A model generated the notes under the pieces. The model was not told the DNA's origin. It worked only from the letters and a program-made list of their open reading frames with translations, and made no database searches. The position numbers and the translations under genes are program-made. A stretch of 64,000 bases of DNA from Cytophagales bacterium (GTDB taxonomy: Bacteria; Bacteroidota; Bacteroidia; Cytophagales; Spirosomataceae): the NCBI GenBank assembly GCA_013298025.1, contig JAAFJE010000009.1, positions 148,875-212,874 of the forward strand, written 5' to 3'. Positions 1 to 7,143 of the stretch are shown in pieces (the stretch's first letter is position 1; each line of letters starts with the position of its first letter).

Positions 1-3000
1 AAGGCATTTTGTACTTGTGCGTACAAGCGTACTCCTGTAAGACCAATATTGGCTTTCGACAAGATACTTTTAGGAATGTTGTATCCAAGAATGATGTTTT
101 GGATTCTCACAAAATCGCCATCTTCCACAAATCTACTGATAGCACCACCGTTCATATTGATGATGTTTCCGTTGTTTAATACTATTTTAGGTACATCGGT
201 AATTTGTCCAGCGGTTGTCCAGCGGTTCAAAATTTCTCTGCCGTTGTTGTTGAAATCTTGGTTTAATAGCGTTTCTTGGCGTGTAATATTCATAATTTTG
301 TTGCCACCCGAGAAACGTGTGAAGATTGTAAGGTCGAAGCCTTTCCATTTGAATGTATTGGTTAAGCCTCCAAACCATTTAGGGTTAGTATTGCCCAATA
401 CTCTTCTATCGCCACCGTCTGATACATCTGCCGACAACAAGGCGGCTCCTGTGGTACTGCCTGTAGCACTAGGATTTTCTGGGTCATAGAATGAATAAGC
501 TCCAGACGATACGTTGCGTTGTACAATGCGACCATCACCTTTCACAAACAAAGGGAAGCCATTGGCAGGGTTTACTCCTGCCGAAAGATAACCATACAAC
601 GATGCTACAGGTTCGCCCACTCTAATAGCGTGGTAAGTCAGAATAATCGGTTGGTCTTTGCCATCAATACCCTTATTCAAGCCTGTTACTTTGTTGGTGT
701 TAGTCGAGAAGTTGGCATTGATGTCCCAGCTAAAGTCTTTTGTTTTGATGGCTTCTACATCAACTGTAAATTCCCAACCACGGTTGTATAAGGCTCCTAC
801 GTTTTTCGAGATACTATTGTTTGGCACACCCAAGGAAGGAGCTGTAGGGGCACTCAAAATCAAATCACTAATGTCGTTGTTGTAGTATTCTGTGCTTAAT
901 ACAATACGGTTGTCGAGTAAGCCCCAGTCAATACCAACGTTGGTTTGTGTACTCGCTTCCCATTTTAAGTCGGGATTACCTGCTTGCACAAAGCCAATAC
1001 CATTTTGCGAACCATATTGTGCTGCACCGAATAAGCCTAAATAAGGAAAGCTACCAATGTTTACGTTACCAACTTGTGCATAACTTGCTCTGATTTTCAA
1101 ATCGTTGATTACGCTTGCTAAAGGAGAATTTTTGTAGAAGGTTTCTTCAGAAATTTTATATCCCAACGAACCTCCAAAGAAATTACCTCTACGACCAGCC
1201 GCAGGAAGTGCCGAAATACCGTCGTTACGAGCCGAGAAAGTCAAGAAATATTTGTTGGCATAGTCATACAAAATACGACCAAAATAAGAATCGAAACCAG
1301 CACTTACAGCCGAGCCTCCAACCGATTGTGTTGAGTAACTGCCAGAGATGATGTTTTCTTGTTGGAAGAAAGTATCGGAGAAATTGCTTGGACTTGCCGT
1401 AAACGATGAAATATTTTGTTTTTGGTATTCTGTTCCTGCGGTTAAGTTGACCGAGTGTTTCCCAAAATCTTTCAAATAGTTGGCTGTATTTTGCCAGTTC
1501 CAGCGTGTTACATTGCGTGAGATTTGGTTGATGATACCATTCGAGCCTCTACCATCACCGTGGCGTGGGTCAAATGATTCAAAACGACGAACATCCGTGT
1601 AGTCGATACCAATAGTCGATTTCAACGAAAAGCCATTAAACAAATTCAATTGTACGTATGAAGTCGATAATACACGGCTCACTTGTGCTTTAAATTTGTT
1701 GTTGTCTAATACAAACTGAATATTGGTATAGTTGTTGTCGATGTTGCGTGTATTTACGCCAGAACCCAACACCGAGTTGTCGGCCGAAATGTTGTAGCCT
1801 GTCGGATGTGTCGAGCTATAAATAGGTACGTTCGGGAACAAACGTGCGGCATTGGTAAGGTTGCCCGACAAAGCGTTTGTACCTGCATTTAGCCCTATGT
1901 TTTCGGTACGTGTTACTTGCATTTTTGTACCTACCGTAATAAACTTATTGAAGTTGTGGTCTAAATTACTGGTAAAGTTATATCTCGTCTGACCGTTACT
2001 TACTACAGGGCTTTCAATCGTGTTATACCCAAGTGAAAAATAGTAGTTGGTCTTGTCTGTACCGCCAGTAAAGTTGACGTTATAGTTTTGTGTTTTACCT
2101 TGACGTAAAATCACACTTTGCCAGTCGGTATCGGTACCATTGGGGTCTTCAAAAGCTTGGTTGGCTGCGGCCGAGTTAGCGTTTTTAATTTTTTCATTGG
2201 CAATGGTTACAAACTCTTTGGCATTCAACAAATCAAAGCGATTCACGGCATTGGTGACGCCATATTGTGCATCTAACGATACTTGTAAAGGTTGTCCTTT
2301 TTTTCCTTTTTTCGTAGTAATCAAAATTACGCCGTTTGAGGCTCTCGAACCATAAATAGCAGTTGCTGCTCCGTCTTTCAACACGTCCATCGACTCAATA
2401 TCGCTTGGGTTGATGTCGGCCAATGGGTTGGTAGGGGCATTAGCACCACTTTGGTTGCCATCAAGTGCTGGTACACCATCAATTACAATCAATGGCGAAC
2501 CGCCAGAGGTAATAGAGTTTGTCCCTCTGATTCTGATACGAGGGGCTTGTCCTACAATCCCACTTCCCACCGTTACTTGTACACCCGATGCTCTACCAGC
2601 CAATTGTTGGTCGAAACTTGGGGTAGTAAGGTTTTCTACGTCTTTGCCCTTAACGCTTGAAATAGAAGAAGTTAGCTTGGTTTTCTTCTGAACACCATAG
2701 CCAATTACAACAACTTCTTCCAAATTAGCCGAGTTATTTTCTAAAACAACATTGATTGCTGTACGTCCTGCTACACGCACTTCAGTTTTCTGATATCCTA
2801 CAAAAGTATAAACTAGCGTTGCCGACGACGGTGCACTGATGCTATAAGTTCCGTCATTTTTGGTTGTCGTTCCTCTGTTTGAACCTTTGATAACAATGTT
2901 TACGCCCGGAAGTGGAGAGCCATCTTCTGATGATGTAACTTTCCCTGTGATAGGTTTGTCTTGAGCAATAGCGTTGCATACCAATGCAAGCATGAAGACA

Positions 3001-3026
3001 AAACCCCATAGTAGTTTTTTGCTCAT
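1..3026 (-). CDS. SusC/RagA-family TonB-linked outer membrane receptor (partial, 3' end outside window)
   Basis: This is a TonB-dependent outer membrane receptor of the SusC/RagA type, which imports oligosaccharides or peptides together with a SusD lipoprotein. Reading leftward from ATG 3024-3026, the protein starts with a signal peptide (MSKKLLWGFVFMLALVCNAIAQ region), then a carboxypeptidase-regulatory-like domain (GKVTSSEDGSPLPGVNI), the SusC hallmark EVVVIGYGVQKK, and the plug segment with LAGRASGVQV and PLIVIDGVPALDG. A long beta-barrel region rich in aromatic residues follows. The frame stays open for about 1008 codons to the window edge, so the C-terminus and any SusD gene lie to the left. 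No substrate can be deduced. It is transcribed away from the helicase gene's terminator and has its own upstream region containing an inverted repeat. Confidence 0.93.
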   Translation of the reverse strand, partial: MSKKLLWGFVFMLALVCNAIAQDKPITGKVTSSEDGSPLPGVNIVIKGSNRGTTTKNDGTYSISAPSSATLVYTFVGYQKTEVRVAGRTAINVVLENNSANLEEVVVIGYGVQKKTKLTSSISSVKGKDVENLTTPSFDQQLAGRASGVQVTVGSGIVGQAPRIRIRGTNSITSGGSPLIVIDGVPALDGNQSGANAPTNPLADINPSDIESMDVLKDGAATAIYGSRASNGVILITTKKGKKGQPLQVSLDAQYGVTNAVNRFDLLNAKEFVTIANEKIKNANSAAANQAFEDPNGTDTDWQSVILRQGKTQNYNVNFTGGTDKTNYYFSLGYNTIESPVVSNGQTRYNFTSNLDHNFNKFITVGTKMQVTRTENIGLNAGTNALSGNLTNAARLFPNVPIYSSTHPTGYNISADNSVLGSGVNTRNIDNNYTNIQFVLDNNKFKAQVSRVLSTSYVQLNLFNGFSLKSTIGIDYTDVRRFESFDPRHGDGRGSNGIINQISRNVTRWNWQNTANYLKDFGKHSVNLTAGTEYQKQNISSFTASPSNFSDTFFQQENIISGSYSTQSVGGSAVSAGFDSYFGRILYDYANKYFLTFSARNDGISALPAAGRRGNFFGGSLGYKISEETFYKNSPLASVINDLKIRASYAQVGNVNIGSFPYLGLFGAAQYGSQNGIGFVQAGNPDLKWEASTQTNVGIDWGLLDNRIVLSTEYYNNDISDLILSAPTAPSLGVPNNSISKNVGALYNRGWEFTVDVEAIKTKDFSWDINANFSTNTNKVTGLNKGIDGKDQPIILTYHAIRVGEPVASLYGYLSAGVNPANGFPLFVKGDGRIVQRNVSSGAYSFYDPENPSATGSTTGAALLSADVSDGGDRRVLGNTNPKWFGGLTNTFKWKGFDLTIFTRFSGGNKIMNITRQETLLNQDFNNNGREILNRWTTAGQITDVPKIVLNNGNIINMNGGAISRFVEDGDFVRIQNIILGYNIPKSILSKANIGLTGVRLYAQVQNA

Positions 3027-3436
3027 GTTGTAATTAAATTAGTTTGTTATGAAAGAAAAAATGCACCAAACGGGTTGCTATTCAACACCGTTTATATTGA
3101 AAAGAAACTCAAATTATAATTGCTGGAAGTGGAAGGAAATATGCGATGTAAAAAGATTGCCTGTTTTTTAGCTGTAAGGTCTGGTTTCATAATGATATCA
3201 TAGATTGTTTGTTGTATGTGGAAATTTTACGTAAAATTAAAATTGAAATATTGTTAAAACAATACTATTCAAAACAAAAATTGTTTTAACAAATATAAAT
3301 CAATAAAAAATACTTAAAAAATAAACAATTAAAGGATAAAAAGTGAGTATATATTATTAACACCAAATAAACAAAAAGGTTTCAAGGAAGGGCAGAAAGT
3401 TTTCTAACATCATATTTTGGAACTTGTTTTATAAAA
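3027..3436 (-). promoter_or_regulatory. Upstream region of the SusC-type gene with a 12-bp inverted repeat and a -7-like box
   Basis: About 410 bases without a gene. The notable element is a perfect 12-bp inverted repeat, TTGTTAAAACAA at 3251-3262 and TTGTTTTAACAA at 3281-3292, with start points exactly 30 bp apart. Each arm is itself nearly palindromic. The arm nearer the gatA-distal side overlaps TATATTTG (minus strand, 3290-3297), which matches the Bacteroidota -7 consensus TAnnTTTG. No TTTG lies at the usual 19-21 base distance, so the promoter call is weak. Two operator-like sites three helical turns apart would suit a regulator of the receptor gene; that role is inferred. Confidence 0.4.
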
Positions 3437-3477
3437 AAAAAGGCTTATCCAGAAACGAGTTCTGAATAAGCCTTTTT
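3437..3477 (-). terminator. Hairpin terminator after the DEAD-box helicase gene
   Basis: AAAAAGGCTTATCCAGAA and TTCTGAATAAGCCTTTTT form a long stem with a single mismatch around a 5-base loop, flanked by A and T runs. It lies about 20 bases past the helicase stop codon. Being nearly symmetrical it could terminate transcription from either side. Confidence 0.85.
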
Positions 3478-3497
3478 ACTTTATGCTATAGCTATGC

Positions 3498-5264
3498 TTA
3501 GTTGCTTGGTTTAGCAATCTCAACGTTTACACGCTTTCCTTTGATTGATGCACCTTCCATGCGATTCAATATGGTGTTAGCATATTCTTTCGGAACGTCA
3601 ACAAACGAATATCTATCGAAAATATCAATTTGTCCGAGTGCATTGCCTGGAATGCCCGATTCGCCAGCGAAAGCACCAACGATATTGGCAGGAGAGATTT
3701 TTTCGTTAAAACCAATGTTTACAAACATACGTACCATGTTGGGGTCTTTGCGGTATGGTTTGCCTGCTTTGTCGGTGCGAGGGCCTCTGTCTTCTGGACG
3801 ACCGCTACGCTCTGAACGTTCATAACGACCACCACGACGCTCTTCGCCTTTGCCTCCTCTGTCGAAACGACCTTCTCCACGACGACCATCACGGCTATCA
3901 CGACCAAAGCGGTCGCCACGCTCACGGCGTTCTGAATCGCCACTGAGGTTTTCGTCGGCAAATTCGTTTTTCGTAATGCCCATGTTCATTTTCACCAATG
4001 CCGAAACTACTTGTTCAGTAGAATAGCCCGCATGATGCAAGCCTTCGAGTACATCGCTGAAAAGTTCTAAGTCGCCTGTTTCGATAGATTCTCTTACACG
4101 CTCAATAAACATACCTTTTTTCACGCCTACTACGTCGGAGAAAGAAGGAATTACACCTTTGTCGATTTTCACTTTGGTATAATTCATAATTTCACGAAGA
4201 CGGTTGCGTTCAGCACCTACCACCAAGGTAAAGGCTTTACCCGATTTGCCCGCACGACCTGTACGACCAATACGGTGTACGTAATATTCTTCGTCTAAAG
4301 GAATATCGTAGTTGAAAACGGCATCTACGTCGTCCACATCAAGCCCACGAGCCGCTACGTCTGTCGCAACCAAGATGCTTACTACACCCGAACGGAATTT
4401 CGACATCACGTTGTTTCGTTGTGCCTGACGCAAATCGCCATGCAAGCCTTCGGCAGTATAACCTCTCAATTGAAGTTCTTCTACTACTTCATCTACTTTT
4501 TTCTTTTGGTTACAGAAAACCAAGCCTAATTTCACCGAATAGAAGTCCATCAAACGAGTCATTACTTCCATTTTGGCTTTGCCTTTTACGTCGTAATATA
4601 ACTGCTCAATATTGGCATTGGTAATTTCGTTTTTCACTACTTTCACCAATTTAGGGTCGTTTTGATAGCGACTAGTTAAAGCCATAATAGGCTTCGACAT
4701 CGTAGCCGAGAAGAAGATGGTTTGGCGTTGTGCTGGTGTTTCTTCCAAAATGCTTTCAATGTCTTCACGGAAGCCCATGTCCAACATTTCGTCAGCCTCA
4801 TCTAATACCACCATTTTCACGTTTTCCAATTTCAAGGCACGGCGTTCGATAAGGTCGATTACACGGCCAGGTGTACCTACCACAATATTGGCACCGCTTT
4901 TCAAGGATTTGATTTGACGTTCGATAGAATCGCCTCCGTAAACGGTTGTTACCCAAATACCTTTTTTGTGTTTTGAAATTTTCTTGATTTCCTCTGTTAC
5001 TTGTACCGCTAATTCACGAGTTGGACAAAGGATAAGCCCTTGTACAAATTTTTCAAAAGGTACAATCGTTTCTACCATCGGAATACCGAAGGCAGCTGTT
5101 TTGCCCGTACCTGTTTGTGCTTGACCGATTACGTCACGACCTTCGAGAATGAATGGAATTGCCTCAGACTGAATAGGAGATGCTGTCTCGAAACCCATGT
5201 CTGCTACCGCTTGTTGAACTTCCTGCGAAAGCGAAAGTTCGTCGAATCTTAATAATTGACTCAT
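3498..5264 (-). CDS. deaD: DEAD-box ATP-dependent RNA helicase with C-terminal DbpA-like RNA-binding domain
   Basis: An ATP-dependent RNA helicase of the DeaD/CsdA class, which unwinds RNA duplexes in ribosome assembly and mRNA turnover, especially in the cold. Visible motifs in order are the Q motif (GFETASPIQSEAIP), motif I AQTGTGKT, PTRELAVQ, TPGR, DEAD, SAT, and the helicase-C end HRIGRTGR. Residues about 450-505 form a strongly charged Arg/Gly/Asp/Glu linker. The last 80 residues (from MVRMFVNIGFNEK) look like the DbpA RNA-binding domain, an RRM-like fold. At 588 residues it is close to the E. coli DeaD size. It is a single-gene unit with its own terminator and a roughly 275-base 5' leader, as cold-shock helicase genes often have. 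The symbol is assigned by family, not by proven orthology. Confidence 0.93.
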   Translation of the reverse strand: MSQLLRFDELSLSQEVQQAVADMGFETASPIQSEAIPFILEGRDVIGQAQTGTGKTAAFGIPMVETIVPFEKFVQGLILCPTRELAVQVTEEIKKISKHKKGIWVTTVYGGDSIERQIKSLKSGANIVVGTPGRVIDLIERRALKLENVKMVVLDEADEMLDMGFREDIESILEETPAQRQTIFFSATMSKPIMALTSRYQNDPKLVKVVKNEITNANIEQLYYDVKGKAKMEVMTRLMDFYSVKLGLVFCNQKKKVDEVVEELQLRGYTAEGLHGDLRQAQRNNVMSKFRSGVVSILVATDVAARGLDVDDVDAVFNYDIPLDEEYYVHRIGRTGRAGKSGKAFTLVVGAERNRLREIMNYTKVKIDKGVIPSFSDVVGVKKGMFIERVRESIETGDLELFSDVLEGLHHAGYSTEQVVSALVKMNMGITKNEFADENLSGDSERRERGDRFGRDSRDGRRGEGRFDRGGKGEERRGGRYERSERSGRPEDRGPRTDKAGKPYRKDPNMVRMFVNIGFNEKISPANIVGAFAGESGIPGNALGQIDIFDRYSFVDVPKEYANTILNRMEGASIKGKRVNVEIAKPSN

Positions 5265-5541
5265 TGTTTTGTGTGAAATGTCTATTTGACTACAACCCAG
5301 CCGGCATCAAGCGAATGGAGCATCCTATTCGTACAGTCCGAATGCGTACTACATTCAAGTATAAAAGGGGCTACGGTCAAAATTGACAAAATGTGTGATT
5401 GTTAAAATATGCTTTAATGATGCCCGAAACATCCGTTAAAGCTCTGGAGAAACCGATTTAAACTGCTACAACAGTTTGAGATTGGAAATTGCTTCATGCC
5501 TAAGAAGCGAACACAGAGACGTGCGGATGTTTTTGTGATAC
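5265..5541 (-). promoter_or_regulatory. Long structured 5' leader of the DEAD-box helicase mRNA
   Basis: Between the predicted promoter and the helicase start codon lie about 275 untranslated bases containing several self-complementary pieces. The clearest is a two-part hairpin, GCTTTAA (5411-5417) with TTAAAGC (5436-5442), enclosing GATG (5419-5422) with CATC (5430-5433). AACTG/CAGTT near 5472-5487 and ATTCG/CGAAT near 5318-5334 are shorter stems. Long structured leaders are known for cold-shock helicase mRNAs in other bacteria. That this one acts as a temperature-responsive leader or an autoregulation site is an inference. No known riboswitch was recognised. Confidence 0.45.
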
Positions 5542-5547
5542 CTGACG

Positions 5548-5579
5548 CAAAGGTAAAACGCTTTTTTTCAGTATCCAAA
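5548..5579 (-). promoter_or_regulatory. Bacteroidota-type promoter for the DEAD-box helicase gene
   Basis: On the minus strand TTTG (5576-5579) is followed after 20 bases by TACCTTTG (5548-5555), an exact match to the TTTG / TAnnTTTG promoter architecture of Bacteroidota. Transcription would begin near 5541. Bases 5580-5831, further upstream, are A+T-rich and show no recognisable gene. Confidence 0.7.
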
Positions 5580-5831
5580 TTCAATTGGACTTTTTTTAGA
5601 TAATAAATACAATAAAAACCTCATTTTCTACTTATTTGATTTGAAAACAAGTTTTTAGTGTTTTTTTAAAATATAATTTTTGTAATATTTAATTAAATAA
5701 ATAAAAGAATACTATACAAGGCAAGATAAAAAAAAACTAGGATTTCCGACCTTTAAACCATAATATTAGGGCTGTGGCATAACTTATGCTAGAGAAAATA
5801 GGAATACTTAACACCACAGACAAGGCTTCTG

Positions 5832-5839
5832 TAGCTTTG
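5832..5839 (+). promoter_or_regulatory. Possible -7 promoter element for the secreted coiled-coil gene
   Basis: TAGCTTTG matches the -7 consensus TAnnTTTG and lies 26 bases before the ATG at 5866. No convincing TTTG -33 element lies 19-21 bases upstream, so this is a weak call. Confidence 0.35.
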
Positions 5840-5865
5840 TCACACAATCAGATTCATAACTCAAC

Positions 5866-7092
5866 ATGAAAAAAGCAATCTTTTTTAGTGTATCAATAGC
5901 CTCGATGCTATCTTTTTCGACCAAAGCTCAAATTTTCTCTGATTCTTTATTAATGAATATCCAAGGGAATTTAAGCAAGTTGCAAAATGAAAACGAAAAC
6001 CTCAAAAGCCGTCTTGAGCTACAAAGCCAATCGCTCAATGATATTTCAAAAAATCAGTCGCTAACCGACCGCACCAAATGGGAAAAAATTCGTACCAATT
6101 TGGTAAAAAGTGCCGAGGTTTATAAAATTTTGAGCGACGACATCATCGACCTAAAATCGCAGGTAATCAACCAAGATTACCAAGGCTACATCAAAAAATT
6201 GAGTAGCGTTGAAAAAGGGCCGTTGGGCTTTTCTTTTGAGGAAGTAATTATGAAAACGGCTCAAAATAAGGCCATTTTTAGCGATAAAGCCAAAAACGAA
6301 CGTTTTGTCAATGTACTCAAAAGCTTGAAAGATAGTCCTATTGTGGGCTTGATTCCGTATGCTTCGCAGGCGGTAAACTTGTCAACGGCGGCTGTCAATG
6401 TGGCGTATGCGGCTGGTGTAAACGACAAAAAAACCAATTTCGACAAAATCAAAGAGTTTGAAAAAGAGCTACAACGCTACACGGGTTTTTATAATGCACT
6501 CGATAAAGCGAATGCCACAAACTTAAACACCAGTTCGCAAACGGTTACGCAGTTAGAATCTTTGCAATTGGATTTATTGGAAAAGTTCAAGAAAGATGCT
6601 TCTAAAGTAGGATTTAATCCAAGAGAAATCAAAGGCGATGAAACCCTCGACGACTACTTTAATTACCTCATGCAAGAATTTAATCCCGACTTTGTACGCA
6701 AGCGTTTGGGCGATATTGAGAAAAAATATACGAGCAAAGATGGTAAAATGATTAACCTCGGCGAGTTGCTTCAATCAGAATTGGATGTGCGTCATGTAAA
6801 CAATAATTTAGATTACTTGCAATCGCTTTGTAATCGCTTTGTTGGGATTCATGATGCTTATTTTGAGCTTGAAACCCGTTATTTTGAACAAGTGAAGGTT
6901 GCTATCAATGTCGCAAAAGGCAACAATATTATTGAAGCGGTAGGCGAAAAATCGGCTCAAATGGTTTATGACGATTTAATTAAAGACCTTACTACGAAAA
7001 AGAAGAAAAAAGACGCAGCGATTCGTTCGAGCATTAATATCAAAGAATTGAAAGACAAAATAGATTCGGTTGATATTTATAAGATTTTGTAG
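5866..7092 (+). CDS. Secreted coiled-coil protein of unknown function
   Basis: I do not recognise a family. The first 22 residues (MKKAIFFSVSIASMLSFSTKAQ) form a clear signal peptide, so the 408-residue protein is exported to the periplasm or beyond. Residues about 30-75 are heptad-like and predicted coiled coil (LSKLQNENENLKSRLE), and much of the remainder is charged and alpha-helical, with no cysteines except one near residue 325. A moderately hydrophobic Ala/Val-rich stretch sits near residues 165-190 (GLIPYASQAVNLSTAAVNVAY). It is a lone gene between a divergent helicase and a convergent dehydrogenase and ends at a strong hairpin terminator, so neighbours give no clue to its job. Confidence 0.8.
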   Translation: MKKAIFFSVSIASMLSFSTKAQIFSDSLLMNIQGNLSKLQNENENLKSRLELQSQSLNDISKNQSLTDRTKWEKIRTNLVKSAEVYKILSDDIIDLKSQVINQDYQGYIKKLSSVEKGPLGFSFEEVIMKTAQNKAIFSDKAKNERFVNVLKSLKDSPIVGLIPYASQAVNLSTAAVNVAYAAGVNDKKTNFDKIKEFEKELQRYTGFYNALDKANATNLNTSSQTVTQLESLQLDLLEKFKKDASKVGFNPREIKGDETLDDYFNYLMQEFNPDFVRKRLGDIEKKYTSKDGKMINLGELLQSELDVRHVNNNLDYLQSLCNRFVGIHDAYFELETRYFEQVKVAINVAKGNNIIEAVGEKSAQMVYDDLIKDLTTKKKKKDAAIRSSINIKELKDKIDSVDIYKIL

Positions 7093-7104
7093 AAAAGTCT
7101 ATAG

Positions 7105-7135
7105 AAAAAGTGAGTGTTGTTTACACTCACTTTTT
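7105..7135. terminator. Bidirectional terminator between convergent genes
   Basis: A perfect 13-bp stem, AAAAAGTGAGTGT (7105-7117) with ACACTCACTTTTT (7123-7135), with a 5-base loop and A/T tails on both sides. It lies between the stop codons of two convergent genes and can serve both. Confidence 0.9.
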
Positions 7136-7143
7136 TTATATCA

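Noticed and set aside
49..2691. Several plus-strand reading frames of 60-146 codons opposite the SusC-type gene
   Set aside because: They are antisense to a long, well-conserved receptor frame and show no family motifs or start-site context.
3502..5386. Plus-strand frames across the helicase gene
   Set aside because: Antisense to an unmistakable DEAD-box gene; the Arg/Gly-rich codons of the linker create long open frames by chance.
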